25,683 nt of DNA from JAKANT01 sp035502095. GTDB lineage: Bacteria; Pseudomonadota; Gammaproteobacteria; Burkholderiales; Burkholderiaceae_F. The stretch lies in the NCBI GenBank assembly GCA_035502095.1, contig DATJUX010000033.1, positions 1 through 25,683 of the forward strand, read 5' to 3'. The notes beneath the pieces are model-generated. The model was given only the letters and a program-made list of their open reading frames with translations, did not search any database and was not told where the DNA came from. Shown piece by piece: positions 8,304 through 16,727 of the stretch. Made by a program: the position numbers and the translations under genes. How positions within the stretch are numbered: the first letter of the stretch is position 1; every line of letters starts with the position of its first letter.

Positions 8304-9101
8304 TCATGCGGGGGCGCGGTCGCCCTGCACGAGCTTCAGCAGTTGGGCGAACGTCTTCGGGTTGCCGGCGACGACGCGCCCGTTGGTCAGGTAGTTGGGT
8401 TCGCCCTTGAAGTCGGCGATGAAGCCGCCCGCCTCGAGAATCAGGAGCGCACCCGCCGCCATGTCCCAGGGCGACAGGCCTATTTCCCAGAATCCGTCGA
8501 GCCGCCCGGCGGCGACATAGGCCAGATCGAGCGCCGCCGCGCCGGGACGGCGGATACCGGCCGTCTCCTCGGTGATGCGCCGGAACATGCGCAGGTAGTC
8601 GTCCATGTGCTCGAGGGAGCGGAACGGAAAGCCGGTGCCGACCAGGCACTCGCGCAGCTGCGTACGCCTCGACACGCGGATGCGCCGGTCGTTGAGGAAC
8701 GCACCGCGTCCTTTCGAGGCGGTGAAGAGCTCGTTGCGGGTCGGGTCGTAGACGACCGCCTGTGCGAGCTGGCCGCGATGCTGGAGCGCGATCGACACCG
8801 CGTACTGCGGAAAGCCATGGATGAAGTTGGTGGTGCCGTCGAGCGGATCGATGATCCAGGTGTACTCGTCGCCGCTTCCCGAGTCGCTGGCGCCGGATTC
8901 CTCGGCGAGGAACGCATGCTGCGGGTAGGCCGTGCGCAGCGTCTCGATGATCGCTTCTTCGGCCGCGCGATCGACCTCGGTCACGAAGTCGCTGCGGCCC
9001 TTGGCGCTAACGCGCAGCAGGTCGACGTCCAGGCTGGCGCGATTGATGATCGCCCCGGCCTTGCGGGCCGCCTTGACGGCGGTATTGAGCATCGGATGCA
9101 T
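8304..9101 (-). CDS. suhB: Inositol-1-monophosphatase family protein SuhB
   Basis: A 265-residue protein of the inositol monophosphatase family, close to E. coli SuhB (267 residues). The N-terminus MHPMLNTAVKAARKAG nearly copies E. coli SuhB and fixes the start at 9101; a second Met lies at 9092. Metal and substrate motifs are complete: AEESG, WIIDPLDGTTNFIHG and SPWDMAAG. It hydrolyses inositol-1-phosphate and related phosphates with Mg2+. In E. coli, SuhB is also part of the rRNA antitermination complex, and that role is possible here. It is divergent from trmJ across a 79 bp gap and convergent with coxL. Confidence 0.95.
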   Translation of the reverse strand: MHPMLNTAVKAARKAGAIINRASLDVDLLRVSAKGRSDFVTEVDRAAEEAIIETLRTAYPQHAFLAEESGASDSGSGDEYTWIIDPLDGTTNFIHGFPQYAVSIALQHRGQLAQAVVYDPTRNELFTASKGRGAFLNDRRIRVSRRTQLRECLVGTGFPFRSLEHMDDYLRMFRRITEETAGIRRPGAAALDLAYVAAGRLDGFWEIGLSPWDMAAGALLILEAGGFIADFKGEPNYLTNGRVVAGNPKTFAQLLKLVQGDRAPA

Positions 9102-9109
9102 GGAATTCG

Positions 9110-9143
9110 GGCTGCGCCGGGCTGGAGATCCGGCTGCGCCGGG
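9110..9143. repeat. 12 bp direct repeat in the suhB-trmJ gap
   Basis: GGCTGCGCCGGG occurs at 9110-9121 and again at 9132-9143, a 22 bp period that would put both copies on the same face of the helix. It sits between two divergent genes and could be a regulator site or simply GC-rich repetition. Confidence 0.4.
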
Positions 9144-9180
9144 TCGATAGACTGGCTGCATTTTATCGACAAGCCCTGGC

Positions 9181-9984
9181 GTGCAACCGCAACCCGACTT
9201 CACGGCGCTGGCGCGGCGCGTGCGCTTCGTGCTCGTCGCACCGAGCCATCCCGGCAACATCGGCGCGGCTGCGCGCGCCATCAAGGCGATGGGATTCGCC
9301 CGCCTCGTCGTCGTCAACCCGCGCGTGGCGGACTTTCGCAACGACGCCGAGGCGGTTGCGCTGTCGGTCGGTGCGGTGGACGTGCTCGTCGCCGCGCAGA
9401 GTCACGGCGCGTTGGAGCCGGCGCTGGCGGGGGTTACGCGTGCCTATGCGATGACCGGCTACACGCGCGAGTTCGGGCCGCCGCTGGTCGACCTGCGCGG
9501 CGGCTGCCTCGAGGCGGCCGCACATCTGAGTACCGGCGGGGCCGAGCGCGAAGTCGCCTTCGTTCTCGGCACCGAGCGCAGCGGCCTCACCAACGACGAG
9601 GTCGCGCGCTGCCAGGCGAGCTGCGCGATTCCGGCCGACCCCATGCACGGGTCGCTCAACCTGGCCCAGGCGGTGCAGGTGGCCGCTTATGAGATGCGAC
9701 TCGCTCTGGGCGCCGATCCGCCCGCAAGCCGCTTCACCTCCGAGGCGCCGGCGGGAGTCGAGGCGCTCGAAGCCATGTACGCCCACCTGGAGCAGGCCCT
9801 GCTTGCCTTGGGGTATCTCGACCCGGCGGTGCCGGGCAAGCTGATGGCACGGCTACGACGGCTGCTCTCGCGTGCGCATCCGACGGCGAGCGAGATCGAC
9901 ATCCTGCGCGGGGTCTGCGCGGCCATCATCGAGCGCAAAGCCGACCGGATCGGGTCGAAGTCCCCCACGCGCCAGCGCGGGTGA
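9181..9984 (+). CDS. trmJ: tRNA (cytidine/uridine-2'-O-)-methyltransferase TrmJ
   Basis: A 267-residue SPOUT-class methyltransferase that 2'-O-methylates position 32 in the anticodon loop of certain tRNAs using S-adenosylmethionine. The N-terminal motif RFVLVAPSHPGNIGAAARA and the knot region FVLGTERSGLTNDEV with IPADPMHGSLNLAQAVQV are characteristic. A C-terminal helical tail (EALEAMYAHLEQALLALGYL) matches TrmJ and not the shorter TrmL. The start is GTG 9181 without a clear ribosome binding site; an in-frame GTG within the next 15 codons is possible. It is followed by cysE after 58 bp, and suhB diverges upstream, a common betaproteobacterial order. Confidence 0.92.
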   Translation: MQPQPDFTALARRVRFVLVAPSHPGNIGAAARAIKAMGFARLVVVNPRVADFRNDAEAVALSVGAVDVLVAAQSHGALEPALAGVTRAYAMTGYTREFGPPLVDLRGGCLEAAAHLSTGGAEREVAFVLGTERSGLTNDEVARCQASCAIPADPMHGSLNLAQAVQVAAYEMRLALGADPPASRFTSEAPAGVEALEAMYAHLEQALLALGYLDPAVPGKLMARLRRLLSRAHPTASEIDILRGVCAAIIERKADRIGSKSPTRQRG

Positions 9985-9995
9985 TCGTTCACCTG

Positions 9996-10012
9996 CGCCG
10001 ATAGAATCGGCG
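9996..10012 (+). promoter_or_regulatory. Palindrome with -10-like TAGAAT ahead of cysE
   Basis: CGCCGAT (9996-10002) and ATCGGCG (10006-10012) form a 7 bp inverted repeat around AGA. The overlapping TAGAAT (10002-10007) is close to the -10 consensus, 35 bp before the cysE ATG. No good -35 is seen. It might be an operator overlapping a weak promoter. Confidence 0.3.
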
Positions 10013-10042
10013 GCCCATGTCGGCAGCCACAAGGCGCTCAAC

Positions 10043-10801
10043 ATGTTCAGCCGCCTGCGCGAAGACCTCGAGTGCATCCTGGAGCGCGATCCCGCCGCGC
10101 GCTCGCGCTGGGAGGTGATGACCTGTTATCCGGGCCTGCATGCGCTGTGGCTGCATCGGATCGCGCACGCGTGCTGGAGTCACGGCTTTCGCTGGCTGGC
10201 CCGGTTCACGTCGAACTTCTCGCGCTTTCTGACCGGCATCGAGATCCATCCTGGTGCCAAGATCGGCCGGCGCGTCTTCATCGATCACGGCACGGGCATC
10301 GTCATCGGCGAGACGGCGGAGGTAGGCGACGAGTGCACGATCTACCAGGGGGTGACGCTCGGAGGCACGTCGCTCACGCGCGGCGCCAAGCGCCACCCGA
10401 CGCTCGGACGCGGCGTCATCGTCAGCGCCGGTGCCAAGGTGCTCGGCGGCTTCACGGTGGGCGACGGCGCGCGCGTCGGCTCGAACGCGGTGCTGCTGAA
10501 GGAGGTACCGCCCGGCGCGACCGCGGTCGGCATTCCTGCACGGATCCTCCACAAGGAGGTGGAGGCGGAGCGTGAGCATGCGGCCAACCAGATGGGGTTC
10601 TCCGCGTACGGCCTGTCCACCTCCGGCGACGATCCGCTCGCCAAGGCCCTGCACGGCCTGATCGATCACGTGGTCGCGCAGCAGCGCGAGATCGACCGCC
10701 TGGTCGCGGCGCTCAACCGCCAGGGCATCGCTTTGGACGATGTGAAGGCCGCGGCGCCGAAGGTGGATGCGCAGCAGCTGAACAAGCTGGTCGATGAGTA
10801 G
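10043..10801 (+). CDS. cysE: Serine O-acetyltransferase
   Basis: A 252-residue left-handed beta-helix acyltransferase. It makes O-acetylserine from serine and acetyl-CoA, the entry step of cysteine synthesis. The N-terminus MFSRLREDLECILERDPAARS matches the family. The hexapeptide region holds IEIHPGAKIGRR, FIDHGTGIVIGETAEVGD (with the catalytic His) and TLGGTSLTRGAKRHPTLG. The C-terminal extension (QQREIDRLVAALNRQ) may form a coiled coil. ATG 10043 gives the conserved start; upstream extension is out of character. It ends 45 bp from convergent lpxH, with a hairpin between. Confidence 0.95.
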   Translation: MFSRLREDLECILERDPAARSRWEVMTCYPGLHALWLHRIAHACWSHGFRWLARFTSNFSRFLTGIEIHPGAKIGRRVFIDHGTGIVIGETAEVGDECTIYQGVTLGGTSLTRGAKRHPTLGRGVIVSAGAKVLGGFTVGDGARVGSNAVLLKEVPPGATAVGIPARILHKEVEAEREHAANQMGFSAYGLSTSGDDPLAKALHGLIDHVVAQQREIDRLVAALNRQGIALDDVKAAAPKVDAQQLNKLVDE

Positions 10802-10812
10802 GTGTCATTTCC

Positions 10813-10832
10813 CTCCTGCGCCGTCGCAGGAG
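10813..10832. terminator. Hairpin between convergent cysE and lpxH
   Basis: CTCCTGCG (10813-10820) and CGCAGGAG (10825-10832) form a perfect 8 bp stem with a CCGT loop, in the 45 bp gap between two convergent genes. There is no T tract on either side, so it may be only a transcript-end stabiliser or a weak terminator. Confidence 0.4.
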
Positions 10833-10846
10833 AGGGGAGATCTGGA

Positions 10847-11638
10847 TTACGCGGACAGATCCACCCGCCGCCACGCTCCGCCGCTGATGCGCAGATAACC
10901 ACCGCGCACGGGGTCCGCGTCGAAATCCCAATCGGGCAAGACCCAGCGCTCGGCAGCGTTGCCATCGAGCACGGTCCGGTGCGTCGCGGGCCGATGCGTG
11001 TGGCCGTGGATCATCAACGTGACGCCCGCCCGTCGCAGGGCGTCGTCGATCGCCTCCGGCGTGACGTCCATGATTTCCATGCTTTTCTTCTGCTTGCCCG
11101 CTTCGCTTGCGGCGCGCGCCTGGCCGACGAACGCGCGTCGTTCGGCGAGCGACTTGGCGAGGAACACGCGCTGGAAATCGGGATTGCGCACCTGCGCACG
11201 AAAGCGCATGTAGTCGAGATCGAGCGTGCAGTAGACGTCGCCGTGGGCGAGCATCACGGTGCCGCCGGCGATCTGTGCGAGCGTGGGATCGACCAGCAGG
11301 GTCGCGCCGCAGCGGCGCGCGAAGTCGTTGCCGAGCAGCAAATCGCGGTTGCCGTGCATCAGGTACACGCGCACGCCGGCGAAGGTCAGGTCCGCAAGCG
11401 CGGACTCGACCCGCCGGGCGACCGCATCGTCGGTCGCATCGTCGCCGGCCCAGAACTCGAACAGGTCACCGAGGATCAGGAGTTCCGCACATGTGCGCGC
11501 TTCGTTCGCGGCGAAACGCTCGAAACGCGCGAGCGTCCGCGGTTGCGCCTCCGAAAGATGCAGGTCGGAGATGAACCGCGGATCGGCCAGCGTCAGCCGG
11601 TCGACCGTCGGCGCGAGCGCGGGCGGGGTTGGGTCCAC
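10847..11638 (-). CDS. lpxH: UDP-2,3-diacylglucosamine diphosphatase LpxH
   Basis: A 263-residue calcineurin-like phosphoesterase of the LpxH family, which cleaves UDP-2,3-diacylglucosamine to lipid X in lipid A synthesis at the inner face of the cytoplasmic membrane. Metal-binding motifs are complete: FISDLHL, GDLFEFWAGDD, MHGNRD, AHGD and IHGHTHRP. SMEIMDV, conserved in LpxH, is present. The start is GTG 11638, whose G is the last base of the ppiB TAG stop (TAGTG), so translation is probably coupled. It has about 12 extra N-terminal residues compared with E. coli LpxH. It is the last gene of a minus-strand operon with two cyclophilins and a TPR protein. Confidence 0.93.
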   Translation of the reverse strand: MDPTPPALAPTVDRLTLADPRFISDLHLSEAQPRTLARFERFAANEARTCAELLILGDLFEFWAGDDATDDAVARRVESALADLTFAGVRVYLMHGNRDLLLGNDFARRCGATLLVDPTLAQIAGGTVMLAHGDVYCTLDLDYMRFRAQVRNPDFQRVFLAKSLAERRAFVGQARAASEAGKQKKSMEIMDVTPEAIDDALRRAGVTLMIHGHTHRPATHRTVLDGNAAERWVLPDWDFDADPVRGGYLRISGGAWRRVDLSA

Positions 11639-12132
11639 TACTCGATCACCTCCGCGCGCTCGATGAGCACGTCCTGCTCGGGAACGTCCTGGTGCATGCC
11701 TTGCCGCACGGTGCGCACCACCTTCATCTTGTCGACCACGTCCATGCCCTCGACCACGCGGCCGAAGACGCAATAGCCCCAGCCCTTCGGGTTGGGCGCG
11801 GTGTGATTGAGGAAGTCGTTGTCGGCGACATTGATGAAGAACTGGGCGGTCGCCGAGTGCGGGTCGGAGGTGCGCGCCATCGCGATCGAGTACTTGGTGT
11901 TGCGCAGGCCGTTGGTCGCTTCGTTTTCGACCGGCTTCAGCGTCGCCTTCTGCCGCATGCCCGGCTCGAACCCGCCGCCCTGGACCATGAACCCGTTGAT
12001 GATGCGATGGAACAGCGTGTTGTCGTAGTGGCCGCTGCGGACGTAGTTGAGGAAGTTCTCGACCGTCTTGGGCGCTTTGGCGGCATCGAGCTCGAGCGTG
12101 ACGACGCCGAAGTTGGTGTGCAGGCGGACCAT
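11638..12132 (-). CDS. ppiB: Peptidyl-prolyl cis-trans isomerase B (cytoplasmic cyclophilin)
   Basis: A 164-residue cyclophilin without a signal peptide, expected in the cytoplasm, where it speeds proline isomerisation during protein folding. MVRLHTNFGVVTLELDAAKAP, FHRIINGFMVQGGG (catalytic Arg and Gln region) and SATAQFFINVADNDFLNH are typical of bacterial PpiB. The ATG at 12132 gives this standard N-terminus; a longer frame to 12177 would run into ppiA. It overlaps lpxH by one base and follows ppiA after 25 bp. Confidence 0.94.
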   Translation of the reverse strand: MVRLHTNFGVVTLELDAAKAPKTVENFLNYVRSGHYDNTLFHRIINGFMVQGGGFEPGMRQKATLKPVENEATNGLRNTKYSIAMARTSDPHSATAQFFINVADNDFLNHTAPNPKGWGYCVFGRVVEGMDVVDKMKVVRTVRQGMHQDVPEQDVLIERAEVIE

Positions 12133-12157
12133 GTGTTCTCCGGGGGCGGGACGATGG

Positions 12158-12814
12158 TTAAGGAACGATCTTCGCACTCTTGATGAGCACCGGCTGCACC
12201 GGGACGTTCTGCATCCCCTTCTGGTCGCCGGTCTTGACGCCGCGGATCTTGTCGACCACGTCCATGCCGGTGACGACGCGCCCGAACACGGCGTAGCCGT
12301 CGATCACGGTGCCGGCCTTGATCAGGCGCGGACCGCGGGGCGTTTCGATGGTCGTATCGCTGTCGAACTTGCGGTAGTTGAGGAACGCGTTGTCGGCCAC
12401 GTTGATGAAGAACTGCGCCGTGGCCGAATTCGGATCGTTGGTGCGCGCCATGGCGACGGTGCCGCGCTTGTTCTCGAGGCCGTTGCTCGATTCGAGCATG
12501 ATCGGCGGGCGCGTCGACTTCTCCGTCAGGTCGGCCGTGTAGCCGCCGCCCTGGATCATGAAGTTGTCGATGACGCGATGGAAGACCGTGCCGTCGTAGT
12601 GGCCGGCCTTCACGTACTGCAGGAAATTGGCCACCGTGCGCGGCGCGTGCTCGGGATCGAGCTCGAGCGTGATGTCGCCCGCCGAGGTGGCGAGGATCAC
12701 GTGCGGCGCCGACGACCTGGCCGCCTTGGCAGCGGGCTGCTGCGCGTGCGCGGCCAGGGCAAGGCCGGCGCCGACAACGAGCGCGCCGACCAGTCGAGGG
12801 TAAAACAGTCTCAT
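12158..12814 (-). CDS. ppiA: Periplasmic peptidyl-prolyl cis-trans isomerase A (exported cyclophilin)
   Basis: A 218-residue cyclophilin with an N-terminal signal peptide: MRLFYPRLVGALVVGAGLAL followed by an AHAQ cleavage region near residue 25. The isomerase domain contains FHRVIDNFMIQGGG and SATAQFFINVADNAFLNYR, so catalytic residues are present. It should act on proline-containing substrates in the periplasm. It is a paralogue of the cytoplasmic ppiB directly downstream (25 bp), and the TPR gene is 23 bp upstream, so all belong to one operon. Confidence 0.93.
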   Translation of the reverse strand: MRLFYPRLVGALVVGAGLALAAHAQQPAAKAARSSAPHVILATSAGDITLELDPEHAPRTVANFLQYVKAGHYDGTVFHRVIDNFMIQGGGYTADLTEKSTRPPIMLESSNGLENKRGTVAMARTNDPNSATAQFFINVADNAFLNYRKFDSDTTIETPRGPRLIKAGTVIDGYAVFGRVVTGMDVVDKIRGVKTGDQKGMQNVPVQPVLIKSAKIVP

Positions 12815-12837
12815 CGAGTTTCTCCGTGCGAAGTTCT

Positions 12838-13428
12838 TCAGTGAACGGCCCGCAGTTTGGCACTGATTTCGCGGGTCAGAGTGAGCTTGCTTTGGGCCGT
12901 AGTCCGGTTTGGATCGATCTTGAGCGCACGCTGGTACGCCTCGGCGGCCAGCGAGACGTAGACGTCGCCGAGATTTTCGTAGGCCGTGACGTAGTTGGGC
13001 TGCGCGGTGATCGCCTGCTGCAGGAGCGAGCGTGCGAGGTCGAGTTCGCCCTGGTTGGCGTGCAGCACCGCGAGGTTGTTGTACGGCTCGGGCAACTCCG
13101 GAAAGTCCTGCGTCAGGGCCTCGAAGGCCGCGATCGCGTCGGCGGTCTTGTTCTGGTCGGAAAGGATGACCGCGCGCAGGAACCGCACCTGGAGGTCGCG
13201 CGGATTCTTGACCAGGAACTGGTCGGCGCGCTTGAGGGCCCCCTGCAGGTCCTTGGCCTGCATCAGGCGCGTGATTTCCTCGGCCTCGGTCGGCGGGACC
13301 GGAATCGTCGCCGCGCGCGGTACCTGCGCAGCGGCGGGCCGTGGCATCGGCCCGATCAGCAGCGCCGCCACGAGATGCGCAGAGAGGGCGGACAGGCGCA
13401 GGGCGCGCAGGTGGCGATGGATGGGCAC
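12838..13428 (-). CDS. Exported tetratricopeptide repeat protein
   Basis: A TPR protein of 196 residues from the chosen start. After a signal-like N-terminus (RHLRALRLSALSAHLVAALL, ending PRPAAAQ) come about four TPR units: KDLQGALKRADQFLVKNPRD, KTADAIAAFEALTQDFPELP, GELDLARSLLQQAITAQPNY and AAEAYQRALKIDPN. TPR repeats bind partner proteins, so this may be a periplasmic scaffold, but no partner is evident. The start is uncertain: GTG 13428 gives the best signal peptide, while ATG 13503 adds 25 residues and overlaps the cysS promoter region. No ribosome binding site decides it. It is the first gene of the operon with ppiA, ppiB and lpxH, divergent from cysS. Confidence 0.8.
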   Translation of the reverse strand: MPIHRHLRALRLSALSAHLVAALLIGPMPRPAAAQVPRAATIPVPPTEAEEITRLMQAKDLQGALKRADQFLVKNPRDLQVRFLRAVILSDQNKTADAIAAFEALTQDFPELPEPYNNLAVLHANQGELDLARSLLQQAITAQPNYVTAYENLGDVYVSLAAEAYQRALKIDPNRTTAQSKLTLTREISAKLRAVH

Positions 13429-13488
13429 GGAACGAGAGGATGACGCGCCAGGCGCCCGGCGAGGTGCAATCACGCCATAACGCGTTGA

Positions 13489-13494
13489 TATACT
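13489..13494 (+). promoter_or_regulatory. Candidate -10 box for cysS
   Basis: TATACT matches the sigma70 -10 consensus at five of six positions and lies 149 bp before the cysS ATG in the divergent gap. A -35 element is weak (TGCAAT, 18 bp upstream). The leader between 13495 and 13642 shows no clear structure to my eye. Confidence 0.35.
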
Positions 13495-13642
13495 GCGCGC
13501 CATTTTACTGAAGCCCGCTGCCTACTCCGCGATGCCGACCCGGCGCTGTTGAACCTCGCGTGCGTCCCGCCATCGCGCACGAGCGCCTGTCCATCGGACC
13601 TGCGGCCGCGACCGGCCGCTCCCCGGGAGTCGAGGTCAGCCC

Positions 13643-14998
<1,356 letters not shown>

Positions 14999-15004
14999 CC
15001 GCGA

Positions 15005-15078
15005 CGTCATGCCGAGCCGCAGGCGAGCGACTCGACGGTCGAACGATCGCGATCCTTCGCCTTCGACTCGAGATGACG
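15005..15078. repeat. Dispersed palindromic repeat, copy 1 (cysS-glycosylase gap)
   Basis: A 74 bp element starts CGTCATGCCGAG and ends CTCGAGATGACG, so its ends are inverted repeats matching at 10 of 12 positions. The interior is rich in short self-complementary TCGA and GATCGCGATC segments. It fills most of the 97 bp gap between two same-strand genes. Its left end resembles GTCATCCCGAG at 19571, so it looks like a member of a dispersed intergenic repeat family. Confidence 0.55.
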
Positions 15079-15095
15079 GCGGTGTCTGAGACACC

Positions 15096-15740
15096 ATGAC
15101 CGCGCCGCCCGCCTACTGGCCGCGCGCGAAGCGCGCACTCAAGCAGGCCGACCCGGTTCTCGCCGCCATCATCGCGCGGCACCCACGCGGTGCGCTCGTG
15201 CCGCGCGGCGAGCCATTCTTCACGCTCGCGCGCGCGATCGTGGGACAGCAGATTTCGGTCAAGGCGGCCAATGCGATCTGGACGCGTGTGCTGCAAACCT
15301 GTCCCGGCCTTCAGCCTCGCACCTTGCTACGCAAACGCGCTACGACGTTGCGCCAATGCGGACTCTCAGAACGTAAGGTGGAGTACTTACGCGACCTGGC
15401 TCGGCACTTCCATGGCAAGCGCATCGATCTCGCGCTGCTGCAGCGCTCGACTGACGAGGAGGTGATCGAGCGACTCACCGCGGTGCGCGGCATCGGTCGC
15501 TGGACAGCCGAGATGTTTTTGATCTTTAATCTGCTCCGCCCTGACGTGCTGCCGCTCGACGACCTGGGTCTGTTGAAGGCGATCAGCTTCAACTACATGG
15601 ATGGCGAACCGGTCGAGCGGCTCAACACCCGAGTTGGGCGCGCCCGCATCATGCAGCTTGCGCAGAACTGGGCGCCGTGGCGCAGCGTGGCCACGTGGTA
15701 CCTGTGGCGCAGCCTCGAATCGCTTCCGGTGGGCAACTGA
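15096..15740 (+). CDS. DNA-3-methyladenine glycosylase (AlkA/HhH-GPD family)
   Basis: A 214-residue helix-hairpin-helix DNA glycosylase that removes alkylated bases in base excision repair. ARAIVGQQISVKAANAIW matches the family's glutamine motif. The hairpin is LTAVRGIGRWTAEMFLIF, followed by LPLDDLGL with the probable catalytic Asp156. The end NWAPWRSVATWYLWRSLE matches AlkA relatives. It lacks the extra N-terminal domain of E. coli AlkA, as do many betaproteobacterial homologues. ATG 15096 is right after the repeat element; accA follows after 12 bp. Confidence 0.92.
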   Translation: MTAPPAYWPRAKRALKQADPVLAAIIARHPRGALVPRGEPFFTLARAIVGQQISVKAANAIWTRVLQTCPGLQPRTLLRKRATTLRQCGLSERKVEYLRDLARHFHGKRIDLALLQRSTDEEVIERLTAVRGIGRWTAEMFLIFNLLRPDVLPLDDLGLLKAISFNYMDGEPVERLNTRVGRARIMQLAQNWAPWRSVATWYLWRSLESLPVGN

Positions 15741-15752
15741 CGGGAATCGCGC

Positions 15753-16727
15753 ATGAGCAAGACGACGTTCCTGGAATTCGAGCAGCCGATCGCCGAACTC
15801 GAGGCGAAGATCGAAGAGCTGCGTTACGTGCAGGACGAGTCGGCGCTCGACATCTCGGAGGAGATCGACCGCCTGCAGAAGAAGAGCCAGGCGCTGATGA
15901 AGGACATCTACGCCAAGCTCACACCGTGGCAGGTGGCACAGCTGGCACGTCATCCGCAGCGGCCGTACACGCTCGACTACGTCAACGACAGCTTCACCGA
16001 CTTCCACGAGCTGCACGGCGACCGCGCGTTCGCCGACGACAGCTCCATCGTCGGCGGGCTGGCGCGCTTCAACGGCCAGAGCGTGATGGTGATAGGCCAT
16101 CAGAAGGGCCGCGACACGAAGGAGCGCACGCTGCGCAACTTCGGCATGAGCAAGCCCGAGGGATATCGCAAGGCGCGCCGCCTGATGGAACTGGCGGAGA
16201 AATTCGGGCTGCCGCTGTTCACCTTTGTCGACACTCCCGGCGCGTACCCGGGCATCGACGCCGAGGAGCGCGGCCAGTCGGAAGCAATCGGCCACAACCT
16301 GTTCGTGATGGCGCAGCTCAAGGTGCCGGTCATCACCACGATCATCGGTGAAGGCGGCTCGGGCGGCGCGCTCGCGATCGCGGTCGCCGATCACGTCCTG
16401 ATGCTGCAGTACGCGACCTATTCGGTGATCTCGCCCGAAGGCTGCGCGTCGATTCTCTGGAAGAGCGCAGCCAAGGCACCGGAGGCGGCTGAGGCACTCG
16501 GCCTGACCGCGCACCGGCTGAAGGCCCTCGGCCTCATCGACAAGATCGTCGCCGAGCCGCTCGGCGGCGCGCACCGGGACGCAAAACAGATGGCGGCGCT
16601 CCTGAAGCGCGCGCTGGCCGATTCGCTGCGCCAGTTCCAGGGCATGCGGACCAAGGACCTGCTGGCAGCGCGTCACACGCGCCTGCTGGGTTATGGCAAG
16701 TTCAAGGAAACGACGCCCGACGCTTGA
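15753..16727 (+). CDS. accA: Acetyl-CoA carboxylase carboxyltransferase subunit alpha
   Basis: A 324-residue alpha subunit of the carboxyltransferase that, with AccD, moves the carboxyl group from biotin to acetyl-CoA to make malonyl-CoA for fatty acid synthesis. MSKTTFLEFEQPIAELEAKI is the usual N-terminus, with a coiled-coil segment. The crotonase-like core contains FVDTPGAYPGIDAEERGQSEAI and GEGGSGGALAIAVAD, and SVISPEGCASILWK is conserved. Length is normal. It is 12 bp after the glycosylase gene, and its end overlaps tilS by 35 bp. Confidence 0.97.
   Translation: MSKTTFLEFEQPIAELEAKIEELRYVQDESALDISEEIDRLQKKSQALMKDIYAKLTPWQVAQLARHPQRPYTLDYVNDSFTDFHELHGDRAFADDSSIVGGLARFNGQSVMVIGHQKGRDTKERTLRNFGMSKPEGYRKARRLMELAEKFGLPLFTFVDTPGAYPGIDAEERGQSEAIGHNLFVMAQLKVPVITTIIGEGGSGGALAIAVADHVLMLQYATYSVISPEGCASILWKSAAKAPEAAEALGLTAHRLKALGLIDKIVAEPLGGAHRDAKQMAALLKRALADSLRQFQGMRTKDLLAARHTRLLGYGKFKETTPDA

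Noticed and set aside
13503..13503. ATG 13503 as the TPR protein start
   Set aside because: It would place 25 non-hydrophobic residues before the signal peptide and run into the cysS -10 region; GTG 13428 gives a normal signal peptide, though this is not certain.
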